Below are positions 1 to 13,049 of a stretch of 64,000 nucleotides of DNA, in pieces (the stretch's first letter is position 1; each line of letters begins with the position of its first letter). The notes under the pieces were generated by a model. It was given only the letters and a program-made list of their open reading frames with translations, did not search any database and was not told where the DNA came from. A program made the translations under genes and the position numbers. This DNA comes from Silurus meridionalis (taxonomy: Eukaryota > Chordata > Actinopteri > Siluriformes > Siluridae). The stretch lies in NCBI RefSeq assembly GCF_014805685.1, contig NC_060885.1, forward strand, positions 18,714,132 to 18,778,131, given 5' to 3'.

Positions 1-129
1 TATATTTATAATTTAATTAAATTCACATACAGTAAGGAGCTGCATTAGAAATTGCATTTATGCCTCAATGTTCACACCACAGATGCTTAAAACTTGTCTT
101 GTGTTAGAAAGCTTCCAGCATATTTTGTT

Positions 130-2265
130 TTAGCAGGTCAAATTTGACCCATGACTTAATACCCAAAATGCTCAAAGAACAACGGTTACGATGATTCATA
201 ACTTGATTTTTCGCTCTTACGATGACTATCAATACAAAATACAAAAAAAATTTAGATTTTTGAGCAGCATTTAATTTTCATATGATTCATTGGGACACTG
301 CCAGGATGTACCCATCTCCTGCCTTGTCAGGTGCTTTATTCTCGTCAGTGGTCTACAGAGTTATGTGGTCTCCATGTTAGAGTGCATATTTTTTACTATG
401 TTTTTGGTGTTTCGGAGCCGAATTACAGCTCTTGTCCCTTTTTATCGCCATCAAGGACACCAAAACAGAGTGTGTCTGGCTCCACCCTCCACTCACGGAA
501 CCGATGCTTTTGCACGTGCCAAATACATATAAACAAAAAAGTTTATACATAATGGTACTGTAAAGTGCTCTGTTTTGCTAAATTATGTAATATATTATTT
601 TTATTGTTAACAAGTAACAGTGTACTACCCCATACTGATCTCCATTTTTGAAGACCCCTGGGTAGGCTAGGTCATGTCCCGACTTACGATATCTTCATGT
701 TTCGATGGTCTCATTGTAATGCATCTCCCTAAGTGGGGGACTATTACTTGTGTTAGAACATTCCTCCAAAATAAATTACTTGTTTTTGTTTTCTTAATAA
801 ATATTATTAGCCATATTGGCATCTGTTGTGTTATGGGTTTCTTATAATCAAACTTAATTTTGCTCTAAATTGCAAATTCAAATAGAACGTCTAATAACAG
901 CATGTTTTTCTCACTCTCAAATTGAACATTGAAAAATTACAACATAATTAGTGTCGGTTTCTGCATGTGAGTTAAAATTAATTATTTATATTCCGAACAA
1001 TGACAAGGTGTGTGTGTTCATATGCATGAATCACATTATGTTTTATATGTTTTAATGTTTTATTGTGCTTCTTACATATTTGTTTCCTATATGTGTGGCA
1101 AGTGCTCCACCCATTTATCCCACACATCCCTAATGGGAGAAAGCTTGTCATTCACACACTGGGCAGCTCTTGTCTCTCGATTGTCAAAGACAATAACTCT
1201 TGACAACACATGAAAGGTCTAAAGTGACATGGTAGCTCGAAAAATACTCCAAGGAGACTGAAATCTTATAAGCTGGATGAAGCCTCATTACAGGATCTGT
1301 AAACACTAGCAAAAACCAACAACTCTATGTAAGCATCCAGGTGTGTTTTGTCGATCTCCACCCAGCTGTTGCCAAACACCCTTTTTCCTTCAGTGATTGT
1401 CATCACAAGCAGGAAATTCTAACCAGTTGTGGTATGGACAACTCAAATGCTCTCTTGATAACTTGTAAATGTGACAGCATATCTAGTAGGCCCCGGGGTA
1501 ATTCTGATCAAGTTCTCAGTTGGTGCTCTGTCTTGGTTGTCATAAGGGATTGATGGCCATGAAATGTCACTTTTTTATTTGAAGAGTTCTCTTTGAGCAT
1601 CCGTGCCATTTGGGCTGTCCTCTTTATCACGTGTTTTCTTGCTCAGGATCATACTCCACATCATCTTCATCCTCAGACACATCCTCCTCACTGCCACTTT
1701 GCACTCTGTCCTCAATCTTACTTTCATGACCAAATATTTGGTCAATAACGTCACATGCACTGAAACTATGAGCTGTCTATGAGGTTATAGACCATATCTT
1801 TGTTTATGAAGGTAAACACACATGAGCCTTATTTATAGATAATAATATTCAAGCGATTCACTTCATATTGTTCATATCACACTCCCAAAAATGATAAATA
1901 TCAATATTCCACAAGAAAAGTTGTGTTCCCATGGTGTAATGTGTCCGTGTTGAAGACAGGGTGGGTGGGGAGGGGTAAGCTGTGTCTTGTGCTGTGGGTA
2001 GTTGAGCCAAATTTGATTTACAAAGCAACCCATAACTTTTATATACCTGGTGGGTCAAATTTGACTTATAGCACCACCGATGTCACTTTTATTTTTTTTA
2101 AAACCTTCAGAGTTTACTGAAATGGTGACAGTTATTTTGTTGTGTTAAAATAGTTGTGTTTGAGAATATCATGAAGCCTTGTTCCAACAGAAAAAAAAGT
2201 AAATAGTGTTTTTTACATATCATATCAACATACATATCAACTTGAAAACGGGTCAAATTTGAACC
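130..2265 (-). mobile_element. Degenerate piggyBac-like DNA transposon (approximate limits)
   Basis: The limits are set by three copies of a palindromic GGTCAAATTTGACC-type motif at 136-149, 2052-2065 and 2251-2262, which bracket a transposase relic on the minus strand (1085-1760). GGTCAAATTTGACC-like termini are seen on fish piggyBac relatives. I could not find intact TTAA target duplications, and 150-1000 holds no recognisable transposase sequence, so the true ends are uncertain. Confidence 0.4.
1085..1760 (-). pseudogene. piggyBac-type transposase, N-terminal half, broken
   Basis: Read minus, three blocks of a piggyBac transposase can be followed across stops and frame changes. First is an acidic N-terminus: DVIDQIFGHESKIEDR, then SEEDVSEDEDDVEYDPE, then a stop. 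Next is ITPGPTRYAVTFTSYQESI followed by a stop (about 1449-1512). Then VFGNSWVEIDKTHLDAYIEL with a following SVYRSCNEASSSL and a stop, and finally FDNRETRAAQCVNDKLSPIR leading to VWDKWVEHLPHI and another stop near 1087. This order (acidic leader, PGPTRYA, DKT-L-AY-LL-AGVYRS, DNRETR, LWDKW) is that of fish piggyBac transposases. The DDD catalytic core that would follow is not found, so the element is dead. Confidence 0.7.
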
Positions 2266-2309
2266 TAAGTCTTAAAATCTTTTCAGACAGTGAAATGAAA
2301 ACTGCGCCT

Positions 2310-5300
2310 GCGTTTTTTTATTTATTTATTTTTTTTAAGATTCTGACCTTGAATGTAAGCCCATGTTTCAAGTGAAATATCTTGAGAAATGAAAACTGAA
2401 CGTCTTTTCAATTATTAACATTTAATATTACACTTCAATATTATAAAGCTACTGCACCCAGCTACTTCCTGAATTATGTAATCTGTAAAAAATAAAGAAC
2501 AGCTCAGTTGTGGTTACCAAATTTGAAACTGACAGACTTAAACAGAATACAGGATGGTATGTAATTATTATTTAACAAAAGTCATAGGATAAACAACAAA
2601 GAAAGTTTAATAATTAAGTACCAGGCTCATCGGGTATATTGGCATCACAGAGATAATTAATCATAATATAAACTCCATCTTGGAGTGCTCACACATAGTG
2701 AACACACAGCAGTGCTGTAATCTTATGGTGTTTTTGTTTTGTTTGTTTGTTTTTTACTTGGATGAAAATAGGAACCACAACAATAAATATTTTAATGTTT
2801 TCTAGTTTCTGAAGTAGTGTTCCATGTTCCCCTTTTGCCTAGTGCTTTGCTCATTTTATTTCTAAGATGGGATTTTAATGTGACACAGAGGATTTTCTTT
2901 TCACTGTGCAGGAAAGACATAGCTCTGGGTCCATATGGGGCAGATCATTTTTTTTTAGTGCCACTATCTACTTTAACCATTAGAACCATTTTTGTGACTT
3001 CCCTTTTTCAGAAGAATCAGTAAATTGGGCCGAAACTTTTAAGGAAATAAAAAAGGATAAGCAGTTTATAAGCAGCTTTCCGGTTATCTATGCTACACAC
3101 ACTACTACATAAAAAAACAGCTTTTGAGAAACATACAGAAGTGAATCACCAGCTGGAATCTTTATTTATTTGTTTGTTTGGTCGGTGGTTGTGTATTTAT
3201 TTATTTGTCCTCATTTAATATGCACCAAATTCACTGCCACTTTCATATCCCTTCATATCATTTTAAGCAGAAGTTAAATGCAATATAGTTTGAGTGGTGC
3301 AGTCAAACACATCAAGTAAAAGGTAAAATGTTATTCTTAGCAAATGTTTTGAATTAGAATTTGTAAAAGAATCAAATGAAAGGTACTGAGATACAGATGG
3401 TATAAGCAAGCATCAACTAGGTGACACATCCAACAGTATGACATTTAAGTAAAATGACAAAAAAAAGCTAGGTACTATCTATTGGAATTTTGCAGATTTT
3501 CCGTCATTTACTTAAATTTGGAGACAATCTCTGGCAATTTGTTTGTGTATCTATTTTCTAATATTTTCATATTCCAGCTAAAGATTTACAGTTTGTACAT
3601 ATGTTCTTTAAACTTAATTGTTTATCTTTCTTTTGATTTTAACTGTTTAACTGTCACTGTAATCAATTAGAAACTTCTACTTCTATATTAATGAAATAAA
3701 AAGTATTTTGCAATGGATAAACTGCAAGTTAAAAATTCAAGTATATTATATGCTTCCTTCTTCTTTCTCACTTGTATACCTTTAGCTCTTTATCAATTTA
3801 TCACAGTTACTGTCACATATTATCACCCACACACACACTTCTGTTAGAGGGCTGGACATTAAATGTACTGTCAGAGTTGCAAATAAGATGCTAAGCAGAT
3901 CATGATAGGATTTATCTATTAAAAGCAGAGTGCGATACACATAATATTTGTTTATGAACTTGCATATAATTGTATGTTTAAATTATGGCTTTTGACATAA
4001 AGTCAGGTTCAAAATCTAACAATAGACACTATATGTGTCTGTATGTTTTTAAATTCTTTTGACACCTGCATTTTCCAATTACATTTGCATATATTCATCT
4101 GGCAGATGGTTTGATCTAACATCACAATAATAAAGCAGATCCAAGAACATATACTTGATTAAAAGTCCAGCTGTGCATATGGCAGGTTTAAGATAGGAAC
4201 TAATAACAGATAATCTTAATGCTGAGATAGCACTGCCTATAGCTCTTTGTATTTGTACAAAAAAAAGGCTTCAATACCACAAATTGATGGTATAAGTAAG
4301 TAATTTCATATAAATACTAATGTACATAGACGGGAACAAATACAATCCTAAATTTTAATTTTAATTTAAAATAAAATTCTATTACAATGTAAAAATGCAT
4401 AAATTGATTAAATAGTCAACTTTTAGCTGAAACATCATTAATTTAATAACATGTACACACATATACACATTTACACAATATATAACTGCATATATCCATG
4501 AATTTCAATCAGTGTCTTTCTTAAACATACTGACTGACCCCTTTCACAGAAATGTGCATACACAGGCGACACATGGCAGGTCATAAAGCACAGACTGAGT
4601 TTATTTTGCTGAATACAGAATACCTTTTAACTTAGCAAGGCCCTAGGGCATTTTCTCTCCGCCTCAAAATACAGAAGACCAATCAAAATATAACATTCTA
4701 TTCCATATCCTATACAATGACATTTCCATGATAAATGTTGTGCAGTTATTTGTGGACCAGAATCAGACATTTTTGATGCCCTTTCCGACCAAAATAGCAA
4801 GCAGTTAAAAACGTGAATATTTATGTAAACACAGCATGGCCTGCTAGAGTGAATCCAGGAATACAACAAGTAAATATTTTTAAAGCAGAATGGCTGTTTG
4901 CATGCAGACTAAATAGACAGAATTATAAATCATTGATTTACTTTCACAAAGTTACTAAGAACTCATCCATTTTAGGCACTGTATCAGCAGAGTCATCTAA
5001 GCCCTTCTGTGATCTTGCTTCTTCTGCAGCTTTGTCAGCATCACTACATGCCATAGATTCCGGATGTGTGTTTTTTTTTTTTTTATCAAATGCGAATAAA
5101 TCATTCAAAGATAAAGCACAGTAGAATTAAAGCAGGATGTTGTCAGACAACACGATGCTTATAATAACAGCATACCTTTAACAGAGGATATTTACTAACT
5201 GATCAATTATCTATGAACGGGTTTTCCCCCTAGTGTTTGACAACCTGACCTGAGCTGTTGAATGATAGTGACACATTAGACAGAGTCGGAGAGAGTCATT

Positions 5301-5428
5301 TGTTTTGTGTATAAGAAAACAATAAGAATTGAAATGTGATAAAGGTGTAGTTTTGAAGTGTAATGATTTATATGATGAAGGTAAATCTCACTGCATCTTA
5401 AAGAATAATTTGAAATTTTTGTGGCATT
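2310..5428. other. No gene seen; unique AT-rich sequence
   Basis: Only short chance reading frames, homopolymer A/T runs and a few ATTT-rich patches (for example 3160-3205). I recognise no repeat family or coding sequence. Confidence 0.6.
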
Positions 5429-5430
5429 TA

Positions 5431-5994
5431 CAGTAATCCCCCATTTATTGCGGTGGCTATGTTCCAAAACGGCCCCTGATAAACGAAAAACTGTGATAAA
5501 TAGACGCCACCCCAATTTTTTTTTTTTCTTTATTGTTTAAGCCATAAATCATCCTCCCACACACTTTAAACACAGAAAACATTTGCAAGAATATAGTGAG
5601 ATACATTTTACATTATACAGTTACATTGTACAGTATAGAGTTTTGTAGTAGCATAGCCTATGCATAGTTTTCCTGCTTGTTTATTGGTTAAAGTGTCCTA
5701 TGACGTCAAAAAACTGGCTGAGTTAAAGATACACGTCACCGCATTCTTTACTTTCTGCACTGTACTGTATTAACATTTTACTTCATTTTATAATTATAAT
5801 TATATTTTTATTAATACATTTCATTATTTCAACATAAAACTCCATAAAAAAAATTCCCTATATGTTTTTTGGACTATCGTGCTATCCGCGAGTGACGAGG
5901 AAAATCAGAAAAACATATTTGTTATGTGGCAAATGTAATTCTGCGATAAACCGGGGGCGCGAGATTCGAACCGTGGTAAAGTGGGGAATTACTG
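5431..5994. mobile_element. pogo/Tigger-like MITE, 564 bp
   Basis: The left end CAGTAATCCCCCATTTATTG and the inverted right end CAGTAATTCCCCACTTTACC form imperfect terminal inverted repeats, and both are flanked by TA (5429-5430 and 5995-5996), the Tc1/mariner/pogo target duplication. The near-terminal phrases CGATAAACCGGGGGCGCGAG and GGGGAATTACTGTA are typical of Tigger-type MITEs common in fish. There is no transposase reading frame inside, so it would have depended on a partner in trans. Confidence 0.8.
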
Positions 5995-5997
5995 TAT

Positions 5998-8460
5998 TTA
6001 CAAACCCAAATAAATAGCTAAGATCTAAGAAATTCATAAATTGTTAAAATACAATGATTGTATAATCTTTTGCATTTATGAACTTGGTTGCTAAACTAAG
6101 CTGATTTGATTGCTATATATAGTAGATTTATTGGCTTGATAAGAGACAAAAATACCTTTGTGTTTTCTATGGAGTACTTTCAAAATATAATCAAATGTAG
6201 GGATTACAAAGGAGTGAAAAGTTTCTGTTTAAAAAAAAAAATACAATTGAGAGACAATTATTTTAGAACTGTTTTAATTCCCCATGACAGGATGATACAA
6301 TTTTCCATCAGGCTTTTTCACTACCAGAAACCTGCTAATTTATCCTGGTATATTTTAGGCATATTTCAAGAAAAAACAGTTATATGACTTGCTATGATAT
6401 TAAACTGCAGTACTATTTAATTATTTTATAAATTTTTAACTTCATGAACTATCATTAATATCCAAACATTTATAGAAAATAAATTAACGAATTGTCAATA
6501 TCATCTTAAACCTGTCAGCATATCTGGATTGACATCTTATCACCTTACCAGCTCATAACCTTCTCATGGCCTGTTTTAGTAGGAACTGAATAATTCATAA
6601 AATAGCTAATGAAAACTGGAAATATTAATTTGCACGGCTTGCAACAAAGCATTTTAATTGGTGAATAATGTGAGTTGATTTGGGCATCAACACTCCGGCA
6701 GTTTAATAGAATCCAGGTAAATCCGGTTTTGATTTTATCTAGGCCAGCAGCATTATATGAATTTCATTAAAGCGTATGCTTCTTTGCACATTCTGATGGT
6801 TGACTGCATTACTTAAACCTGCTGGCCTGTATCTGGATGTTTTTCTGCAATGCATTGCTGTCACATGATTGGCTGATTGGCATGAATATACATTTACATT
6901 ATTGAGAAGGTGTGCTAAATTGTATGTTTCCACAACATCTTGTGGAATCCACAAAATCGAGGAAATAAGGCTGTTTGAGAACAAAAGGGAGGCCCTATGT
7001 ACTATTAATATAGTGTTCTTATTAAAGTGTTTTGTGAGCGTAGTTTGTACTGTTAATAGTAGTCTTTAGCGGTATAAATACAGCTCATATTACATACCTT
7101 TGTTTTACTGTCTCCAATGCTTTCACCAGTCTCAAGTTACTCATTACTCATTACATGACTTTGTTGAGTACTGTTAGAGAATACTTGATGCTGCTCATGC
7201 ATGTAACAGTTTGACCATTAAACCAGCTCTTACTCTCTGTAGTGACACTGTAATGACCATAGAGAGAGACTCATTAGAATATATAAAACCTCATTATTAT
7301 CTGCCCCAATGGTTTTGTGTTCAGACATTTCTCTCTAGAAAACTTTGCTAATAAAAGAGAAAAAGAGGGTCCAGAGACATGCTGCAGAATCCAGGTTTAC
7401 TGTCATGAATAAAGCTGGCTTGATAGACACTATAATCAGCATGAAGGTGTAGAATGACTCTGCTTTGTTTCATGCTGTTCCACATTGTTAGAAAAACTAA
7501 TACAACTCTTTTTTTTTTTTTTATGATCTTCACAAAAATTTTCAGATTTTAATACTTATACCATTTCAGAATAAAAATGCTCCAAATGCAGGTTAGTGGC
7601 TGTGTCACTGGCAGCCAACTGGCAGGTAAAATTAACATATATCCTATATTAAATATACATAAACATATATGTAATATGTTAATTTAGCATCACAGACCTG
7701 AACTTGGATCACAAAAAAGGTGCATGAACAATCATCCATCTACAGGAGAGCAGAGCAAAACATTTAGTATAGTCCAATTATTGCTTCAATAATATACCAT
7801 ATGTACTGTTCAAACACTAGTAGCAGAAGAGGGTAGAATAATGATATGCCGTCTGTTCTAGCAATCATCACACAGCAAGTGCTCCATGCTTTGGAAATTC
7901 TAATTCTCAGAATCCCACTCACTATCACCTCAACCTCTCTTGTACATTACACCTTTTTACTGTAACAGCACACATCTAGCCTAGACTTTATCTTTCTTTA
8001 AGCCTGATTTCGAGCAATAATATGTGTATTTTCATTGTTCAAAAATATGTTCTAATTAGTTTTAACATTTATATTTTACATAACTGAGTCACTCATAAGG
8101 AAAGAAGCATACAAAAGACATATTTAGGCATTAAATATGTGTTACAGTTAAGGTGATGGGCCAAAAGATAAGCAGAGGCCGATAAAAATGCAAGGTGCAT
8201 TATACCTTAAGATTGTGTTGAATTGGCATTACAGTACTTACCATTTTACTTAAAATGAACAAAGCATAACCCAACAATAATACACCATAAGTAAGAGAGG
8301 GAAATAACTACATTACTAAACTAACCAACATGAACAATTAGCACAATTCAGAAAAGAGATGAGAAAGTAAGTCCCAATATTTAGTGAGTTTATTGAATGC
8401 TTATCATTTATAAACATACTGTAATTAAATTATTTAATAGTTTATGTGGAATTTGTTTTA
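5998..8460. other. No gene seen; includes a candidate conserved non-coding block (about 6560-6990)
   Basis: Unique sequence without recognisable repeats. From about 6560 to 6990 it changes character: fewer homopolymers and many homeodomain/POU-like words (ATTAATTTGCA, TTTTAATTGGTG, ATGAATTTCATTAAAG, CATGATTGGCTGATTGG). That texture resembles vertebrate conserved non-coding elements, but no alignment was possible. Confidence 0.4.
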
Positions 8461-8464
8461 GCTA

Positions 8465-8705
8465 TGGGTTGCAGCAGATTGCATTGCCACTGTATAGCTC
8501 AAGAGTTCTTGGTTGAAGCTTGAAATTACTGTTTATTTAAATATTTGCATGTTCTCCCTATGAGGTTTGGGCCACCTCTGGGTTCACTGGTTTGAACAAA
8601 TCTAATAAAAATAGCTGTCAGTGGATGATTTACTCTAAAACTATGTGGTTATTTGGCCCTATATTGTACTGGTCTCTTGTTCAGGCCTGATTTCCTGTCT
8701 CACTT
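8465..8705 (+). repeat. Ancient SINE-like interspersed repeat, very degraded
   Basis: The order of phrases matches a very common teleost repeat: a tRNA-like 'cactgtatagctcaagagtt...ggttgaa' stretch, then GCATGTTCTCCCTATGAGGT, GGGTTCACTGGTTT, a TTTACTCTAAAACTATGTGG block, and a GCCCTATATTGTACTGGTCT tail. Many substitutions and small gaps show great age. The family name is not certain. Confidence 0.5.
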
Positions 8706-8709
8706 CTAG

Positions 8710-11090
8710 TGTTGTAAGAAAAAAAATCGTATTCACTAAAACCCTGATCGTAATGGAGTGGATACTGAAGATAAATTAATGAGCATATTTTTAATTTAAA
8801 TTTATTTTTGAATTGAATGAACAATCGATGTAGCTGTATTTTGTCGATATTAAGCGTTCATTAACTAAACCTTAATGTAAACAGAGTACTGGCGCTGGGG
8901 GATTTTTTACATGTATTGACGTTGCATTTCTGTGTGCACAGGTTTACCAGAAAATTTATTTGGAATATCTTTTTCATACTTCTTTTTAGTAAATATACTT
9001 ATTCACAGTGAAAACTTGCTGGGCACTAATACATTTGTAACTGTTAAATACATTTGGTCAGTCAATCCTAAAGGGGAAATGCTATGAAACTTTGAATACA
9101 GTGTGAGGTATCTGCATAAACTAGCTGAGCTGAACATCAAGCTTTTTTTTTAACCTGCTGTTTAACACAAAGCCTTATTCACACTGATTGGGCAGTGAAT
9201 GGAGTTAAAGCCCGGTTGCATATTTTTTTACCCCTACTATATTCTGTAATTAAAGGGAAACATTGTTCAACTATGCATTACATATTTGATTATCTATTGG
9301 GTTTGTATTCACCTTTGCAACTTGGCTTGGTATTTATTGCTCAATGCAGAGGGTCTGTGATCAGGGTTTGAAGCAGATGTGTAAGCTGGGCTGTCCTAAA
9401 ATGTAGATCCTGCCAAAAGAGCTCTAGTGAACTGACATCATTATCCTCATTGTGTTTCTGCTCATGCTGGGTTTGTCTGAATGAATTCGTCTGCAGTATA
9501 ACCATATAGCTCTCAAGTCAAACTTTGGTGTAAAATCTATAGTGGGCCTCGATCCCTATATATCATTATTGAGCAATTGCAACGGATAAAAAAACCCCCA
9601 CTGTTTTAAAGATTTAAACTTATATTTATGGTACATGTCTTGACAGAATAAAATCACAAATAGAAACATAAACTCTTCAGACCTGAGTACCCGCATATGT
9701 AACTTGTGCAGGTGCAGCAGATTCATTACTGTTTCTCAGTTCTATATAAATAACTGTAATCTGAATGGTCTCACTGCTGTCACTGCAGCACTCGCCTGTT
9801 TGGAGGTTGTGTAAGCATCAACCAATTCATGAAACATTTTGAGTATTCTCCAAACTTTACTTCGTTTTTTTTCTTATCATTCCACTCTAGTCTATGTTTT
9901 TTTGGGGCATAACTAAATGCAGATAAAGTAGAATAGTTCTTGTAATTAGAGAAATAGTTTTAAATAGTTATGAAAGGGAATACTGTTGCAGTTATAGACA
10001 GTGTTTTTACAGATTCCAACAACATTGCTGCCTCTGATATATGATAATAATGAGGAAAACAAATATATATTTCTGGAAAAAAAAAACCTACCGAGCTGAC
10101 ATTCTTAATGTTCGCCAAATGCTTAATGTTTTAGACAATCAGGAAGATGTTGTAGGAGCACACCTTATCTCTCACCTTTTGAACATTGCATCATTAGTCC
10201 TTTCACTGCATGACATAAAAATGCTGGAGAGCGGACCTTAGGAATATTCACTTTCTGGCTGCTCTTGCTCCACTTCTGAAACGCTATTAATTGATTTATT
10301 CTGCAGACCTTAAGGGTACCAGCTCTGTGGTAGTTATAACCCAACATTACTATTGGCATCAGTTTGGGGAAGGAGTGGACAAGCAATTATTCCTCTCCAT
10401 TTCTAGCTCCATTTCACCATCCACATCAACTCTCATGGCACCTCTGGTGATTGGTGCAGTTAAATCCTGTCAGGAATTCCCCCATTTCAGCCACCATTTC
10501 AAGAAGGTTAATGTCAGGCATACCAAATACTTGGGATTTAATGCAAAGCAGAATCTTCACAGAATGAAGTTTTAAAATGTTCTTTCCACCTTATACAATT
10601 AATTTTTTATACACTTACCACTATAATTTTCTCTGTACACCATCAAATCTCTCTCATATTTGTGTAGTTTATGATTCATGCACTTTCAATTAGTGTTGTT
10701 ACTGTTTTCCTAAACAACTAGCAAATAAATATATAGACCTCTGGTGAAATTAAGATAGTGTTTTTTTATTTGATACAAACCGACAATAATCGAAACACCT
10801 CATAGTCACTTAATAGTATTAAATTACATATTTAAATAACTGTTCTATTTTAACTATCAGAAAGTGAAGAGGATAAGAGGATAAGTTATAGTGCAGAATA
10901 ACTTGTTGCCGAATGAATGCTGTGACAAGAGGTCATCTCCCTAAAGCTTCATTTGCATCTTGCATTTTGTGCAATGAAAGTAACGCATTAGTCTAAGTCT
11001 TGCATACTTTTACAGTATTATTAGAAATGTAAAAATAAGGTAATTAGGTGGCTGGAAATGTATAACAACAGTCTGTCTTTAAGAAGCATA
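8710..11090. other. No gene seen; unique sequence
   Basis: I see no recognisable repeat or gene. Two overlapping reading frames on opposite strands at 10165-10575 are short, lack recognisable motifs and look like chance. Confidence 0.6.
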
Positions 11091-11096
11091 ATGGAG

Positions 11097-11476
11097 CAGA
11101 GGTATCAAAAGTACACACATCCTTCTCTTAAGTATAAGTACAGATACTCATGCTTTAAAATACTCTGGTAAATGTTGAAGTACTGACTATAATTTAACCC
11201 AGCCATTATGGATGCACAAGCCAGTGCACTCTTAGTGCCGGTCCCAAGCCCGGGTAAATGGGGAGGGTTGCGTTAGGAAGGGCATCCAGCGTAAGACGTG
11301 CCAAATCAAATATGAGAATTTAATACCGGATCAAAATCAGATACTCTAATAAGACTTTTACTCAAGTCGTATTGGTGATTTAAATTGGATAATTTAACTT
11401 GTAATGGAGAAAGTTTAGCAGTGAGGTATCTATATTTTTACTCAAGTATGATTTTTATCTACTCTTTACACCTCTG
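11097..11476. mobile_element. TIR DNA-transposon ends with the 'ACTCAAGTA' motif family
   Basis: CAGAGGTATCAAAAGTAC at 11097 and the inverted right end at about 11460-11476 (CAGAGGTGTAAAGAGTA read minus) are terminal inverted repeats of a widespread fish DNA element whose interior is full of 'actcaagta' words. The middle is replaced by an RTE 5' fragment (11197-11332). Its right half (from 11333) is the segment that recurs in each unit of the array that follows. Confidence 0.5.
11197..11332 (+). mobile_element. RTE LINE, isolated 5'-end fragment
   Basis: It aligns with the first ~150 bases of the full RTE copy at 14322: ACCCAGCCATTA..., GGTCCCAAGCCCGGGTAAAT, GGGTTGCGTTAGGAAGGGCA, ending TACCGGATC. 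It has a ~14-base gap before GAGAATTT relative to that copy. Only the 5' end of the LINE is present; LINE copies normally lose the 5' end and keep the 3' end. Confidence 0.85.
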
Positions 11477-12230
11477 GATGTGGTGAAGTTGGTTCCAATT
11501 AGCCACAGTCAGACAGAATTACATGGTGTTAAAGCAGGGAATGGTAGCCATGTTGGTTCCTTTCACAACCCCAAAAAACAACCCCAAACCATTAACCCTA
11601 ACCCTATTCCTAACCCTTTATTTACAATTCTATTATGCATACTTTAATTTATTGTATGCATACTTAAATGTATAGTGTGCATTCTTAAATCTATAGTATG
11701 AATACTTAAAACTTTAGTATGCATACTTAAAATTCAAGTATGCACACTTACATTTCTAGTATGCATACCTAAAATTCTAGTATGCATACCTAAAATTCTA
11801 AACAACCCCAAACCTTTAACCCTAACCCTATCCCCTAACCCTTTACTTTTAATTCTATTATGCATACTTAAATGTATTGTTTGCATACTTAAATTTATAG
11901 TGTGCACACTTAAATTTCTAGTATGCATACTGGAATTTCCACATACTAGAATACATTTTTGTTTTTTTTATTGAATTTGTTAACTGAAGATCCCTTTCCG
12001 AAAGATTTGCTTTATTACTTTGTCTTTTTTTTTTTTTAATGACTTGTTTGATCTTTGTTTCATTCTGGCATCTTGAAGAGGCTGTTGTGTTGATGCTTAA
12101 TTCAGTGTTGTTGTACATTTTGATTAGCATTTTATGAAGGAAAACCTCACAAATCTATTGTTTAGGGCTTATCACTAGTGCATCTTTTAGCCTATGTTTA
12201 ATATGAGTTAAGCACTCAATTTACTCTTCA
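11333..12230 (+). repeat. Tandem array unit 1: hybrid of type A head and type B tail
   Basis: It starts AAAATCAGATACTCTAATAA and continues 'ctcaagtcgtattggtg' (type A). It has two telomere-like blocks, at 11589-11622 (TTAACCCTAACCCTA) and 11815-11843. The first is followed by A-type TATGCATAC sub-repeats and the second by B-type ones. The tail (GACTTGTTTGATCTTTG...GTTGATGCTTAATTCAGTG) is type B, so it looks like an A unit fused into a B unit with a deletion between. Confidence 0.8.
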
Positions 12231-13049
12231 AAATCAGATACTCTAATAAGACTTTTACTCAAGTCGTATTGGTGATTTAAATTGGTGAATTTAACTTGTA
12301 ATGGAGAAAGTTTAGCAGTGAGGTATCTATATTTTTACTCAAGTATGATTTTCATCTACTCTTTACACCTCTGGATGTGGTGAAGTTGGTTCCAATTAGC
12401 CACAGTCAGACAGAATTACATGGTGTTGAAGCATGGAATGGTAGCCATGTTGGTTCCTTTCACTCAAAATAAGTCTCAAAAATTCCCTGCTGAAAAACAA
12501 CCCCAAACCATTAACCCTAACCCTATCTCCTAACCCTTTATTTACAATTCTATTATGCATACTTTAATTTATTGTATGCATACTTAAATTTATAGTGTGC
12601 ATTCTTAAATCTATAGTATGAATACTTAAAAATTTAGTATGCATACTTAAAATTCAAGTATGCACACTTACATTTCTAGTATGCACACTTACATTTCTAG
12701 TATGCATACCTAACATTCTAGTATGCATACCTAAAATTCTAGTATGCATACTGCAATTTGCACATACTAGAATTTTTTATTATTATTATAAAATTGGTTA
12801 ATTGAAGATTTCTTTTCAAAAGATTGCTTTATTACTTTGTCTTTTTTTTAATGACTTTAATTGATTTTTGTTTCATTCTGGCATCTTGAAGTGGCTTTTG
12901 TGAGTTGTACATTTTGATTTGTACTTTAGGAAAGAAAACCTCACAAATCAACTGTTTAGGGCTTTTCACTAACATGTGTCTTGGTGTTGAGAAATAGTGC
13001 ATCTTTGAACCTATGTTCAATATGAGTCAAATACTCAAGTACTCTTCAA
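12231..13049 (+). repeat. Tandem array unit 2, type A
   Basis: Head 'cagatactctaataagacttttactcaag', then GTTGGTTCCAATTAGCCACA, a telomere-like block near 12510 (TTAACCCTAACCCTATC), a run of ~21-bp TATGCATAC sub-repeats at 12547-12760, the inverted pair CTAGTATG/CATACTAG, and a type A tail with TTTAATTGATTTTTGTTTCA and AACATGTGTCTTGGTGTTGA. Confidence 0.85.

Noticed and set aside
10165..10575. Opposed overlapping reading frames of 73 and 94 codons
   Set aside because: No motif, no similarity I recognise, and both are within chance length for this composition.
11581..11620. True telomere or chromosome-end fusion
   Set aside because: Only two or three CCCTAA units per block, repeated at a fixed place in every array unit; better explained as part of the repeat unit.
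11734..11928. Minus-strand frames reading MHTRNLSVHT-type repeats (also at 13175-13435)
   Set aside because: Produced by the TATGCATAC sub-repeats and the telomere-like tract, not a protein repeat under evident selection.
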